Origin: Lichenostomus cassidix
Lineage: Eukaryota; Chordata; Aves; Passeriformes; Meliphagidae
Assembly: GCA_008360975.2 (NCBI GenBank)
Contig: CM039182.1
Coordinates: 87,513,405-87,577,404, forward strand
Length of the DNA stretch: 64,000 nt
Reading direction: 5' to 3'
In this document: piece by piece, positions 12,206 through 25,650 of the stretch
How positions within the stretch are numbered: position 1 is the stretch's first letter
How the letters are laid out: the number at the start of each line of letters is the position of its first letter
The notes under the pieces: model-generated
Database searches by the model: none
The model's input: only the letters and a program-made list of their open reading frames with translations
What the model was told of the DNA's origin: nothing
Position numbers and translations under genes: made by a program

Positions 12206-13940
12206 CTTTGATAGATAGTTCCCTAGATAGGCAATTTTTAGTTTTATATCTGATTTCTTAACCTAGACATTAATATTTGTATTTGTATACACATTTTTCC
12301 GTGTGTAATCCTGACTTTGACAAGGCATTGATGAAGTAACACATCCTGCATATGAAGCAGTTAAAGGGCTGCTCGTTCCAGCCAAATTCTGATGTTTCTA
12401 ATCACAGTAAATATGTTCCATTTTAGTTGTGTCTTATGGTATTCAGTAGTTCTTCTGGAGTGACATGCGAATCATTGTGAATAATGCTCTGGGCTTTTTC
12501 CTGTGATACCAGGAGAGGACATGCAGGAAGGCTGTTGCCATTCCAGCTTGTGCTGTGAAGAAATAAGAGACTAATTAACCATTATGAAATGCAGGCAGGA
12601 CTGTATCATAAGGCTACTCAGCTTGGTGATTTCACTGGTTTGTGATCAGAGATGTCTCTTCAGCTCCACTGGGTGGTTTGAGTCAGACTGGAACAAAGAG
12701 CAACAGGCCCAACACTGGAGGAGGATTTGGGCTCTAGGATGAAAGAACAGTCTCAGACCCTCTGGCAGACATGTTTATGTCTGTCCTGCAAGAAATGGCT
12801 GTGAGGGCATAAAGGGACCTTTCTCTGCTTGTATTTTCGTACTTCCCAAATTAAACTGTGCCTGGGTGCCTTTACAAGCATCTCTCTCTCTTCACTTGCT
12901 TATAAAAACTCAGACCAGCTCCAAGTTGTTCCTATTAATAGGAAACTGTAAAGACATTTGATGAAAAAACCCAAACAAGACTCATTATTTGCAGGTAAAA
13001 GCTCAGAGGGAATAGGATATAAACAGCACAGAAGAAATCTTTAGAGAGTCTTGCTGCCAGTGTTTGGCATGCTTTTACTTAGTGTCTGCAAAAGGAGATT
13101 TGGGGCAAAGCTGAAAACACTCAAGAGACAGAGCAGAAGGTACACATGTAACATCAGGGAACTCCTGTCAAAATTAGCAGAGTTTCTCAGGGAAAAGGAA
13201 TAAGAATAGCTAAATAGTGTTTTCCAAAACAGCTACATCAGTTTAATTGCGGCCTTTCAAAATATCTAACCTCAAATAGACAAGGAGCCTCAGAAGATTC
13301 AGACTGAGAATTTGAAAGTATGATAAGGTTGCAAACAATCTGTTAATTTTGGCTTAACTGTAGTCCTTTTTATCCTTAATTATTGGTGATCTTTTCCATG
13401 TACTGACATAGAAAAGGACAGACTAGAGACTCCTAAAACATGACTCTTGTAAGGCAGTGAGAGTGTTTGTATGAAAAGGACCAGAGAGGGACTAGATCAG
13501 TCCCCAGCAAATTAAGAATGTGTATTCACTATGCTTGTAATAACGATAGTATGTTTTATAACATTACATTTAAGCAATTGTAAGCTCAATCTTATGGAGC
13601 AAAAAGTGCAATCTCTGCTATTTAACTTTTAAATAGTGGATTTAATAGATACTGCTTGAAAAATATTCCCAGCCCTTCAATAGCTGGTATTGTCTCTCCC
13701 CTTATCCTACATGATTGTTTTAATTTAAACTAGCTCCCTGTTTTGTGCATAGAATTATTGGTGAAAATATGTCTTCCTTCAGCAAATTATTAGCTAAATC
13801 ATCCTTTTATTTACAAGCAGCACTGTGTCCCTGTGCCCTAAATCTTGCTAGTTGGAAGAGTGGGAGGAGAAGCAATTTAATTAAGTTAACTTTATTGACC
13901 CACTGGAGCTGTTGTTTAATAGCATGGCTCCCTGGAGTGT
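12206..13940. other. Noncoding DNA, nothing recognised
   Basis: No exon, repeat family or structured element identified. Open frames are negligible. Confidence 0.5.
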
Positions 13941-13944
13941 AGTG

Positions 13945-14285
13945 CAGGTAAATTGAATGAATGCCACAGAATATCACTTCCCTGCGTTGCATATTTCAAA
14001 CCTCTGCCAGGCAGTTTGGGATGAGCAGCCAATCAGGAAAAAGGTTTCCCAGGCTTGCTGGTGTGGCTGGCATTTCCCCTTATGCTCCAAACGAGGTGCC
14101 GAGTGCTACCCATGCGGTCCTCCGAGTTTATCGAGAGGGATAACTCTGGGACTGCGTGTTGTGCTCAGCTGCTGCATTTGGAAGGCAGCTTTGTGGATTG
14201 GCTCTTCAGCCATGTATCCAAAAATGCCTTTTTGTGAAGGAGGAAAACTAGCGTGTGAGTCTGAATGAAAGTACTGTGAGTAAAC
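13945..14285 (+). promoter_or_regulatory. CpG-retaining block: enhancer or alternative first exon
   Basis: This 340-bp block keeps several CpGs in CpG-poor surroundings. It contains CCAATCAGG at 14029, a consensus NF-Y type CCAAT box. Downstream lie two perfect GTGAGT donors, GCGT|GTGAGT with the GT at 14255 and TACT|GTGAGT with the GT at 14276. All three plus frames are partly open (the longest 13957-14268), with no family resemblance. A noncoding alternative first exon ending at 14254 or 14275 would fit, as would a conserved enhancer. There is no transcript or TATA evidence. Confidence 0.35.
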
Positions 14286-17200
14286 TATTTACTATTAAAA
14301 CCTCAAAACACTCATTCTGCATGAGTAATCAGACTCCAGAAGGATAAGATATATTTTCTGGAGCTGTGCTTGTCATTAAATACTTGGGAACAAAAAGAAA
14401 AATCTGCAAAACTTTTTTGTTTAACTGTTATTTGATAAAACAAGAGCTACAAAGCCTTCTACAATGTATACTAATATATAATAGTGACTGGTACAATTTC
14501 AGTTATTGTTTCTGCTGTTAAAATTTGTCCCAATGTCTTATTGGTATATAAAATGAGTACAACTGCTCCTCTGCAGCTGACTGGAACACACACCGTTTTC
14601 TGCACTGTTCTTCAACACTGCCCACTGAATGATAAAAGACATTTTATCAAAGTCTGTTGCACCTGTACTTTCAATCACTTCTTTCAAAAGTCAAGCCAGA
14701 TATGCAGTTCTGCAATGTAACAGCAACTTCCTACATCTTTTAACCCTTGAAGGATTTAATTTTCCTTTATTAAGCCTGAGACCCGAAGATTCAGTCTTAC
14801 AGTTTTGCTTGAAGAATTAAATACAGGCACTCAGCTAATTTGTGTTTCACTCTGGAAAATAATAAGAGGTAGAATTTTAATTACAATGCCTACTTTTCTC
14901 ATATTCATTCAATTCAATGTTCGAAAAAGTTTGTGTGTAATTTTTTATTTTATCTAGAAACAGATTTTTCTTTACTTCAGACTGCTGGTTTTCATTTTAA
15001 ATGCTTGTGAGATGAGAGAGATGGGTTGTAGGGGAGAGGCACTGTTCTTTTTGGTGTGGACTAGGGTAACTGAGAGACACAGGCAAGTTTCAAGCTTGTA
15101 AATCCTTCTTTAGGTCAGACTTGTGTGTCTTCTAACAATCACATTTAAAGAATTGCAGTGATTTTTTTCCCCTATGTCAGGCTGATGATGAGACTGACTG
15201 TCCTTTAGAATGTCATTTCTCATGACACTGAGGCACTTTTTGGGGGTGGTTGGCCCTTGGGGCAATCATTTTCAATTCCTTTCCTGACCTTTATGCCCTA
15301 ATATGCCACAGACATCCTCAGAAGTGGTGCCAGGTGCTTTTAATATAGAAACCCAAGCTGTGGTGCAGCCTAGGGAAACTCCAAGCACTCAGAATCTGGC
15401 TCTCTGCTCCGAGCTCTGGCCCATGATGTGAAGTTCAGAAGGTTAAACTCCTTTTAATTTGATGTTAAATTAATATGCCTTTTGACTGGCACTACGTGTT
15501 TGTGTGTTTGCAGAAAATGATGATGTCTTACATGAGTAACCCTGAGCAATTTACTAGCTGTTATTCTTCAGTGCTTTATTGCTTTACTTTCATTAAATGT
15601 GTGCTTTGGCAGCCATCGCTTGAAATCCATATTCTATATTTGTAAGAAAAGTGCAGGTTCTGTGCTAATGATTGTGTCTGAAACTATTCTGAAATAAAAA
15701 TATTCTGAAAGCCTTATTGTGTATCTAATAGAATGAGAAGAAAACATATTTCCATGATGCCACCCCACAGTTCCTTCCAAGTGCAACAGACAAATCACAG
15801 TGAATCATAAGTGTCTGTTTTTCTGCGTGAGAATGCATGCTATATTTTAAGAAGAAGTTTCTTAAAGGTGCCAAAATACAAATACATTATAAATGCTTTC
15901 ATTTTAGTTTTACTTGATTACAGTTTTAAAGGACTATTAAATCAAGGTTTCTAATATTACTCACTTAGTATGTTTAACATTTAACTTAAAATTATTTAAT
16001 GTATGTATATATTAGTATTAATATAAATGAATATATGCTAATGGATTGTTCTTAGTGGGGCACAGAACTCATGTGTGACACTGTTTTAGACTTCTATGTG
16101 TATATTTTTTGGTAGGAAAATTGAATATAAGCATCTCTCATCCCTCTCTACAGCTTTCCACCCATCTCTGCCCCTTTCCTTCCCATTGTGCTGCCAGTTT
16201 TTTGTAGCACTGAACTCTGAACTGGGCTAACAACCTTTGAAGATTGTGCATCTCCTTTCTTTTTCTCAAGGTCCTTTCTAAAGCAGAGCAATGTGCTCAC
16301 CTGGTTTGCAGTGTAGCCTCCAAATCATTGCTCCAGTGGGACTGAACATGCATCATGGGGAATGGAGCTGACTCTGTCCAGGCAGGCCAGGGAAAAGTGC
16401 CCATCTAACCACCAGTGGATGTTGAGATATGCCATTTGCTTGATGCTTTAGCCTGTAAACTCTACACAGACGCAAGTAATAGGAATGGTGTTTTTTTCTG
16501 AACTAAATCTTAGCTGAAAATGTTTACCAGTATAAAAGCAACATTTAGGGTTAGATTTAGTTTTTGAAATTTGAAGGCTTTGTGAGTTTGGAGATTTTTA
16601 GTGCCAAAAACTAGGGAAAAGCTTATGTCAGTGCATTTATACCACAGATAACGGCTGTTTTTTCATCTGAGAATTGGGTACAAGAAGTTTATTCTTTCTA
16701 TACTTATAAGAGTGCTGATTTACAAGCTGGTTTTGGGTTGGTTTGTTGGGTTTTTTTCAAATACGGCATATATCAAGTGGATAGAAGTAACATACTGTAA
16801 ATTTTTTCTCCCAGTAAAAAAGATTTTCCTGTGGCTGGTCTTTCCCACACCTAAGGGACACTGAGGCAAAAGTTTTACAGCTGCAGAGGGTTGGCATCTT
16901 CTATGCTCCAGCTGTTCTGCTTAAAGACATTCCTGCTTTCCACTGTCACCATCACCCAGCAGCTGGCAGTGCTGCCCCTCTGGTTTTGCTGCTGGATTGG
17001 CTTGCATGATTGCTTCTTAGCCTGAAGCCTGCAAACTCAGCCAAGCCAGCCCAGATCCACAACTCACAGTGCTTAAAATAAACTGCTTCCTTGTGCCCTG
17101 AGCATTTGAGAGAGGGTTCACCCAAACCCCTCTGCTGGCACAACTGTGGGGCAGAATGTGAAAAACAAGGAGAAGTAATGTTGTCAAACCAGAGTAATGT

Positions 17201-18473
17201 GTGATAAGTTTGCTGTTCCCTACGTCTCTTTAAACACAAGAGAAGGCAACAGAAGTGGCTGTAGCATGGTTGTGTCCAGCAGACTTGCTTCAGGCATGAT
17301 GCTAAGCATGCAGCAATAAACAAACCCATATGCAAATATTTTTGTTCACTCAGAAATTTAAACATTCATTCACAGTTTCATCCCTTCTAAAGACAAGAGC
17401 TGGTTTATGCCTGCATTTTCAGCTTGGTTTTTTTAACTACACATTAATTGATTGTCCATTTATTTAAGTAGAGATCGATGATGATGTGTCAAACCTTTGC
17501 TACACAGGAGACAAAACTTTGATTTAGACTACAACATCATCTTTAAGTCAACCAGTTAGAAACATTAGAGTTGATTAGGAGGTGCTCTCAGCAGCTCATG
17601 GAGCTTAACCTGGCAGCAGACAGCTAATGCTCCATAATCCCAGCTATGGAAAGGCCTAAGGAGTTTGAAGAGTTCAGTTTGGTAATTTACTAGGAAATCC
17701 CTGATCATTCCTTCAGAAGAAAAATTAAGTATATGGAGAAGATAACTTGGCCTGGACACCTCAGGAGGAACCCAGATGCTGAAGAGGATTGATTAGCCTC
17801 TGTGACCTCAGTCAGAAGTCTGTTGCTGCAATATGTAAGTGGATTGTCAGCCTCATTGGGCATTACCATGAAAGGATGGCAGCACCACTGTCACAATAAG
17901 ATCCATTCTCTGCTGCAAGATGTATCATCAACAAATTTGTGGTTTAAATTCTCTACCTGTAGATGACAATAACCTTTATGAGTAGAATTAACAGAAGAAG
18001 CAGGAGAAGAAATGTAGTTTTTAAGCTTGGAATTCACATATAAGAATTAATTAAACCCAGTGGGGCTTTTTTTCTTGAATAAGGGAGGTTAACTAAAATC
18101 ATTAAGAGGAACCTTGTTCCCTTGCATAAATGCAGTGTAGCATTTCAAAAATCCTGACCACAGGAGAGAAGAAAAGATCACAGGAAAGAAACTTTGTTAC
18201 TACAAAATCCAGGAAGTCTGAGGGGAACTCTATAGTACACTGGCAGTGGAGGTATTCTGATTCAAGAAACTACTTCAAAAGCACATCAGTCAAGTGAGAC
18301 ATGGTATTTTAAAGACTTTTATTGAAACACAAAAGGCCAGCAATAACCAACATCATCATTTCTGCCAGACAATAGGAATTAAATAGTCATTTCAGTATTT
18401 TATTTTATGATCATCATTAACTGTCTTCTGCACCCAGGTTATTAGACATCCCTTAGCTGTCTTCTGCATCCAC
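14286..18473. other. Long noncoding stretch
   Basis: No coding exon could be supported. Around 16.85-17.36 kb the GC content rises and the minus strand is open for 137 codons (16952-17365), without family resemblance or splice borders. 15.98-16.04 kb is strongly AT-rich. Diverged repeats are possible. Confidence 0.5.
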
Positions 18474-18690
18474 AGAATCACAGTCAATTAGGTTGGAATA
18501 GACCTCTGAGATCACAGAGTTCAATGTTGAGGTGAACACCACCATGTCAACCAGGCCATGGCACTGAGTGCCAAGTCCAGTCCTTCCTTAAACACCTTCA
18601 GGGACAGTGACTCCACCAGCTCCCTGAGCAGTACATTCCAATCTTTAATTACGCTTTCTGTGAAGAAAGGTTAATTGGACATGAAGAGAG
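18474..18690 (-). mobile_element. CR1 LINE 3' end (minus)
   Basis: It starts with ACAGAATCACAGTCAATTAG and TTGGAATAGACCTCTGAGA, the reverse complement of the avian CR1 3' terminus. It continues with blocks typical of one CR1 family: AACACCACCATGTCAACCAG, CATGGCACTGAGTGCCAAG, TCCTTCCTTAAACACCTTCA, GGGACAGTGACTCCACCAG and TTCTGTGAAGAAAGG. Only the last 200 bp or so survive clearly, as is usual for 5'-truncated CR1. The 3' octamer is reduced to one or two degenerate units. It may extend a little past 18690. Confidence 0.85.
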
Positions 18691-19861
18691 CTGCTGGGAT
18701 ATCCTTTAAACCTATCCTGTTCCTTGGCCTTGAGGGGAGGCTGAGGGAATGAGTTGGGGGAAGAAAGCCATATTCAGATGGACTTATTTCCATGTAAATT
18801 CCTGTGTTAGATGTTACTTAAAGTTTTAAGGTCAATTAAGGGAAAAGAACTAGACACAGAAATTAGTGTCCTTATATAGGCCCTTGTGACAATGACTTAC
18901 AAATGGTATATAAAGCATAATATCTAAATGTAAGTAAGCATCACTCAACCACATTCCTCTTGGACTAGTTCATTTACAGAAGACATGGGAAATGTAGGAG
19001 TACCAGTGGTGCAACTGTAGCACAGCAAATTCACAGCTTTATTTGTGCTCTAGATTACCAGCCACAGACTGTCATGGTACTGGAAATACAGTGTCTCGTT
19101 AATGTGTGTGCTAATAGATTTTCTGTGTTGCAGAATACGAATATAATTTTGAATAATTCAACTCTCATAATGTGTGTTTCCTAGTCTAAGTAACTACTCG
19201 GTCTTTTAGCAATAATTCTTGATATTTTAAAAAATAGGGGTTTTAATTGATATTTGGGAGTTATAATTACTGGTTGAAAAAAGCCCACTAAAATACCTAG
19301 CCACCACTACTCAGTACATTTCCATGTGGAGTGGATGCAACTGCCATAATTCGAGTTAAATAAGAGGTTGCCTACATACTGGCCTATTTAATGGGTTTTA
19401 CATCTAAGGAAGAAAAATCAAAGAGAAAAATCAAATGTTCTGTCTCTAGATTTTCTACTTTTTATTTCAGGTTCCATTCTATGGCTGAATTGTGGCAGAA
19501 AAGAGATGCTTTAATGCCTTGATAAAATTGTATTCTGAAGCCCCAGGCCTTGCCCAATAGAACTAGTTGTGATGACTAGCTTCAATAATTTAAAAGCAAA
19601 TCTAGCACTGGCAGAGGAGGGGAGAACCACTTTTTGTGAAGTTTGACCTCCACATATGCATCCAGCAGTCTGGAAGAGTTTCAGAGATGAGCAAGACCTA
19701 CTGTTTACCATGGAGTTGCAGTCGTGAATGTCACTTACAGGACCTGTTCTTGGCAAGAATAGCTCTGTAGGTTACAGGACAATCAAAAGAATGGTGGCCC
19801 TTTGCTTCTGGGGCACCTTCTGAACAGATATTACTGTAGACTGTGTTTAGGTCCTGTTTAA
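18691..19861. other. Noncoding DNA between two CR1 copies
   Basis: No exon recognised. A minus-strand open frame at 19511-19756 (81 codons) has no family resemblance and no splice support. Confidence 0.5.
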
Positions 19862-19965
19862 TCATAAAATAATAGAATATGCTGAATAGAAAGGTACCTA
19901 TCAAGATCATCACTCCTGGAGAGGACACTCCACAGGACACCCTAAGAATCCCTCCATGTGTGATT
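19862..19965 (-). mobile_element. Short CR1 LINE 3' fragment (minus)
   Basis: AATAGAAAGGTACCTATCAA, GATCATCACTCCTGGAGAG and CACAGGACACCCTAAGAATC correspond in order to the reverse complement of an avian CR1 3' end of the 'GGAAGGGACCCATCAGGATCA...GCACAGGACACCCCAAGAATC' type. Both this copy and that at 18474 are minus-strand CR1 pieces in a CR1-rich zone. The sequence is diverged and only about 100 bp long. Confidence 0.72.
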
Positions 19966-22855
19966 CTTGCATGGCACAAGTTTTCTCTGCATGAAGTACT
20001 GAAAAATATAAAAGCTGCTGGTTTTCACCCTTGTGAATATGCTGCATGAATTGCATGAATATGCTGCATAAATAGAAAGAGGCTGGATAGGAATTAAAGG
20101 AGAACCTGGAAATGACTGGCAGTGTTACGTAGAAGTAGCACAGCAGAGACTATGGATAGAATGAAGATGAACAGGAAGAAGGCCAAAGTAGCAAAAAGGA
20201 GAAAAGAGATAAATAGAATGGGAGAGGAGAAACATGCAATGATAGAAGGGCCAGAAAACTGTTAATGGAAAAATGAGAACAGAGAGAAGAGAGGTGGCAC
20301 ATTTTGTTGTTTAATGAACAACTTAATGTGCCAGGTACTCAGAAGAATTTTTAATCTAAATAAGGCAACTGAGTCATCTTCTTAACCTGAATTCTCTAAG
20401 CGTTCCCTTATGACCAGATGAATGTATGTGTCATCTCATAATGTGATTATGACAGAAGATGCAAGCAAAGCAGGTTTGAACCCAATATCTGTAGCATATA
20501 GGGAGAGCTCTTTGGAAAGTTGGGAACAGGTGGAAAGCCAGTGAACCTACCCAACTTTTAAAGCAGAATGCTTGAGAAAGCTGCTTTTTTGTTTGAAATA
20601 CTACTTAAAGATCAGGACACACACAAACACACCCTTTCACTTTCCCACTCGAAGAGGGAGACTTGATAGCTTAGTCCTTTCGGTTTAGCCACATTTCAGC
20701 TCAAGGAGCTATGCAGATCTTGATCCTGTAATAATTTTTAAGCCATAAAACATACTTTGCTTACTCACTTTATAAGCTTCTGGGTGCTGCACCAACATTA
20801 TTCAGCAAACTTCTCTTACAGAGAATAAATCATAAATTCCTGCCAATGAGCAAAAAGAACCTAAGGCAACATCCAATTACTTGTGTTCATTTAACATGGC
20901 TTTATAAGACACTGTACAATATTGCAGCTTGTAGCTCCCCAGTAGCATTTCATACCTCATTTATGTTGTAGGGGTGAATTTGGTTTCTCCATCTGCTACC
21001 CTCTCCCTGCACCCATGTGTGACATTGAACTGCATTGCTTTGGTCAAAATTACCAAAGTAATTTCTGTAATACAGTCCTAAATGACATTCTCAGATTCAA
21101 GGTGAGATTGCTTCTAAAAATACTTTTATATAACTTGAAGGAGATAATGTTATAGAAAGTGAAATTTTGATTATGTTTCATACAGATATCCTAAGTCTTA
21201 CATATACATATTGCACTGTTTGCTTTTCATTCAAGAAATACTGTGAGAAGCATAGGCACAGATTAGTTCAAATAATTTTATTCATCAGCTATGTGTGGAA
21301 ACACAGGATACTGAGAGAGCCATTAGTAGGGTAAGAGTATTTAAAGTGATACTGCCAAATTCTCAAGTGCCACTTCAGCATGTTAGTGGATTAGTGTTTA
21401 ATCATTACTTTAAAATGTGTTGCAGACTCCAAAGTGGTCTGCTTTACAAGGGGAGCATTTTGAAAAACCAAAAATGTGAAGGCTGGATAAGAACACTGCC
21501 TAGATACTGTACAGATGGTAGGACAATTCAGAATCTGAAATGAGAGCTGGTTCCCTCCCTTCTGTGACCAATAAGGTTTATGTGCCTGTGTGATACAACA
21601 ATATATAGTCAGCTACAAGGTCTGAGAAACTAAAGTAACAAATTAACGACTATTGTGATTCTGAAGCCCATCGATCTTTCTCCCTGTCCAAGATGGGGAT
21701 GGCAATGTGAGTGTCAGGAAAAGCTATTACTAATGTAACATTTACTGGAAAAAAGCAGTGCTAGGGGAGGTTAAAATTAGAGCAGTCTTCAGTTTTTGCA
21801 ATATTAAAATATAGATGATGAATCACAGTCAATGTGGATAAACCACTTACCTTCATAATGCTGATGTGGGATGGGAGCAAACGCTCCCCATTCAAATATC
21901 CTGTTGGATGCCTGTATACCATCCGACAGGCAGTAATCAAGGCAAAGCTCTGCTGAAATTAATTCCTATAATACTGAGGGGCTTAATGAAAATCCTGATG
22001 ACAAATTGTCTTTGTTGTTCTCTTCACCACTTTATCTCTTGTATCCTAGGTTAATTACATGGTATTTCACAAGAAGCTTTTTGAGCGTACTATACATGTT
22101 GAAGGAAAAGTAAAATGCTGTCAGTTTCTAGAACTTGCTCAGTCTCTCACAAACACATATATTTAATTTCAATAGTATTTTAATCTGAGGGTTCATAATT
22201 TATATTTTTACCTGTCAAGCACTTATTCAGCTTCTCTTAGCATAACAGGTGGGAGCAAAAAACCAGTATTCTCCCTCTTGCTTCTCTTTTGTAAATAAAA
22301 TGAAAGAAGCAGTAATTGCACATCTCACAACCTCATGATTTAGGACTAAAAAACACAATTACAGAATGTTTAAATTAGACACTGCTGTGAGTTGCAAAGC
22401 AGGCAAGACAAGGTTGCTGAAAAGTGAAACAGATGTTGACAGGCAGCAAGCAAAATCTGTGAGAGTCTGAGCTGGGAGGAGTTCTTTGTAACCTTTCTTG
22501 ATTTTATTTTCCAGCCATATTGTCAGACAGTCATGGATCATTATTTACAAATTAGTATTTAAAATTAAAAATAATCTAAATTATTTATAGTCAGTAAGCA
22601 TTAAGCATCTCTACTCCATTACTTTTCATTTTAGCTTAGTGAATGAATATGGTCTAGTGACTATGGCTCCTTGTAAAAGCTCAGTTGCATCTAAATTGAC
22701 TTTGATAGACAAAAAAATTTTATTTAATTTATTTCTTTTTACTCTTTATTCTTTCAACAATTTTTTCTTTGACATGAACAAGTACTTTGAGCAAAAATTG
22801 AAAGTTTTCAGAATGATAACAGCAAATAGAGAGTTCAACAGCTCATTCTGGGAAC
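19966..22855. other. Noncoding DNA with a purine-rich block
   Basis: An imperfect repeat of GAATATGCTGCAT occurs twice at 20035-20075. From about 20080 to 20300 the plus strand is strongly purine-rich. No exon was recognised. Confidence 0.5.
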
Positions 22856-24540
22856 TGTTTGGCAGGTTCCCATGTGAGACTGTCGAAGGGGAAGGGGAAG
22901 GAAACCTAGAGAGGATGCTGCTCTCTGATGATGACTTCCCCAGACCTCAGCTCAGCACAGAGCCCACACAGTCACACAGGCACGACAGGCAAGGGAGCTC
23001 CAGCCTCATCTCCAGTGCAACAAGGCAGAGGAAACCAAAGAGGGCTACTCAGGAGCAGAGTGGTGTTGGTCATGTAAACAAGGAATCAGGGAAGTCAGTG
23101 CTCAGCTGGATTTGAAATTGCTGAGGAATGGAAATGGCAGCAAGAAAAACTCCTAGAGGTAGAATCAAAAGGAGATCTAAGGAAGATGTGGGGCTGTGAA
23201 GCAAGGCAACAGGCTTGAAGCACACAGAAAAGGCTGAGCAACTCAGCATCTTCTTCTTGTTGGTGTTTCATGGACAGTTCTGTCCTCACATCTCCCAAGC
23301 AGAATCTGGGAATATTGCATTAGTGACCAAATACGCAAACTGGACATACACAAGACCATGGGATAAGAGAGAATGTATCCAAGGATGTGGAGAGAGGTGG
23401 CTAAGGTCACTGCTTTGTATCTTCTTCACAAGGTCCCTAGGAATCAGGAGAGGTTTCTGAAGGCTGGGAATAGGCAAATGTTACATGCATATGAGCATGA
23501 AGGCAGACCTGGGGAACTATTTGCTGATAGAGCTCCCTTCAGTTTCCACAAGGATTTTGGAGAAAACTCTTGTGAAGACCATGTGAAAACCTCCACATCC
23601 AGTCACATGGAGAAAAAGAATGCAATTGGGAATAGCACGGACTCACAAACGGACTGTGTGAGTCTTTGCTCTATGGAGATGGCTGGCATGATGGCTGAAG
23701 GAAAAGCAGTGGTTATTGACCTTGGCTTCTGCAAGGCCTGTTACATGGTGTTCCTACAGCCAAATAGATGAGACATGGATTTGAGCAGTGGACTACAAGG
23801 TGAACACACTATTGGCTACATCACAAGGCTCCAACAGGGGTGATCAGCTGTAAGAAGTCCATTTGATGAGTGATTTCTAGTAACATCTATCAGGAATCAA
23901 CACCAGTGCTGACATTCATTCATGCCTTCACTGCAAATGTAGCCAGTGGGATGAAATAAAACCTTCAGCAAGTTCACAGATATCTGATTAGGGGAGCAAT
24001 TAATGTGCCAGAGTGCACGGCTGCCATTCAGAGGATTCTCAACAAGCTGGAGAATAAATCTGGGAGAAACTTTTTTAAGTTCAGCACAGGCCAATGCAAA
24101 TTCCTGATCATGCAGCAGGACAGGCTGGGCACCAACTGGCTCCAAAGCAGCACTGCATAAAAGGTCCTGGGTGTCCCAGCTGACAAAACCACTGCAAAGT
24201 GAGTCAGCAGTGCATCCTGAAGGTCAACGCCATCCTGGGCTGTACTACCAAGAATGTAGCCAGCAAGTTGAGAGAAGTGATTCTTTGCCCTCTGCTTGGC
24301 ATTAGTGAGACCCTACCTAGAGGATTGTATCCTGTTTTGGATTCCACAGTACAAAATGGATATTGACATACTGGAATGAGTCTCTTGGAGCACCAGGTGG
24401 CTGGAGCACAGGACATGCTTGGAGAAGCTGACAGAAATAGGTTTCTTCTGACTGAAGGTGAGAACAAAGGCGGAATCTAATTGTTTCAAACTACGTACTG
24501 GCAACATACAGATAAGATTAAGTCAGACTCTTCTAGTTAG
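22856..24540 (+). mobile_element. CR1 LINE, degenerate ORF2 (endonuclease-RT linker through RT and 3' part)
   Basis: A 1.7-kb plus-strand remnant of the CR1 ORF2 coding region. Characteristic blocks occur in order: TTCCCATGTGAGACTGTCGA (22867), ACACAGAAAAGGCTGAGCAA (23221), a 'CCATGGGA...AATGTATCCAAGGATGT' block (23357), GGCAAATGTTACATGC, AAAAGCAGTGGTTATTGACC then TTGGCTTCTGCAAGGCCTGT (23702-23741), the equivalent of the conserved CR1 'VDVVYLDFSKAFD' RT motif, TTCAGCAAGTTCACAGATAT (23965), CAAGCTGGAGAATAAATC, GTCCTGGGTGTCCCAGCTGA (24164), and GTGAGACCCTACCTAGAGGA (24306). Frameshifts and stops throughout make it nonfunctional. The 158-codon frame at 22639-23115 runs into its 5' part by chance. 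The terminal octamer is missing. Confidence 0.85.
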
Positions 24541-25179
24541 CGCACCAAAATGGGACTAGAGGCAGCAGTCACAAGTCGCAACATAGGAAATTTTGTTTGT
24601 CAGAAAAATCTTGCCTTTCTTGTGTGTGTATGTGTGTGTATACGTGTGTGTGAAATATTGGCACAGGTATCCAGAGAGTCTGCGGCATCTCTGTTCTTGG
24701 AGATAGGACAGAGCTGTCTGTGCAAGTCCCTGAGCAACCTTTGAACTTGGATGGAGCTTCATAGCTGATCTTGTTTGGGGAGGCCAGATGAGCCCCAAAG
24801 ACATCTTCCAACCTGCTAATTCCAGCAGAATTTGTTTTACTAATTTAAATGTCTGCTTTGATGATTTAAGCAATATTCCTGGGACACTTTGTATTTTGAA
24901 GCAAAAGAACAGTGAAAATGCATATCATCATTATTACCAAAGTGTATGTTATTGCTGCTAGGAAATATTGTAGGAGTGACCATGTACACCGGGATGCCAG
25001 AATAGATTGTGAGTTTTTATTAAACAGAACAAAAAAAAGTCAGTTATCCCAACCTACTTATTGTTCCTCACACAGATACCATCCCTTACTATTAATTATC
25101 TTATTTATCTGTTCATCCTGGTTTATGTGTTTTCTACTTCAGGTGAGCCCCTTGGGGCTTAGAAGGTAAAGTGTATTTT
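24541..25179. other. Noncoding DNA with a TG-rich microsatellite
   Basis: An imperfect (TG)n/(TGTA)n run occupies about 24621-24652. Nothing else recognised. The frames on the opposite strand here are repeat-derived. Confidence 0.55.
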
Positions 25180-25650
25180 CTTTGTGACTGTATAATCTCT
25201 CTTCCATTTAATTTTCCTAATAATTCACAATATTCCTTTTGCTTTAGGCTGATTCTTTTTAGAATGGTACATAGTTTCTCCAGTTGCAGTAGCCATATTT
25301 CAGATTTGTAGCAGCTCACTTAAAGCTCATCACTGGGTATACATAGTTAGGACTCTCTGTTTTTTATTCTAGATTGAACATTTATCAGCATTGCTCTTGG
25401 TCCACATTTTTATCACCAGTCACAAAGAATTAAGATTAATCTGCAACTTTTCAGACATCTTCGACTTTTACTACATTAAATAATCTAGTATGATTTACTG
25501 TCACCTCACTATTCAGCCTTAACCAAATTACTGAGGACTATGCTAAACAGTGCATTTCCCTACACTGATCTACTAGAAATCTCTCTGAATTGTGAAGAGT
25601 GACCATTTAATTTTCTGCTCTATGTTTCCTACTGTCTAACCAGCAAGGGA
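25180..25650 (-). mobile_element. Ancient CR1 LINE relic (minus)
   Basis: Its blocks follow the order of the reverse complement of an old amniote CR1: CTAATAATTCACAATATTCC then TTTTGCTTTAGGCTGATTC (25220), GGGTATACATAGTTAGGACT (25337), GAACATTTATCAGCATTGC (25377), CACCTCACTATTCAGCCTTA (25503), GCTAAACAGTGCATTTCCCT (25542), GAGTGACCATTTAATTTTC (25600), and CCTACTGTCTAACCAGC (25629). It overlaps the same part of the element as the relic at 2825-3440 and continues further. The copy is highly diverged and noncoding. Confidence 0.8.

Noticed and set aside
22639..23115. 158-codon plus-strand frame as a gene
   Set aside because: Its second half is decayed CR1 ORF2 sequence and its first half is AT-rich filler; no protein family resemblance.
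24556..24873. 105-codon minus frame with a Thr-His-Thr-Tyr repeat
   Set aside because: Translated TG-rich microsatellite at 24621-24652.
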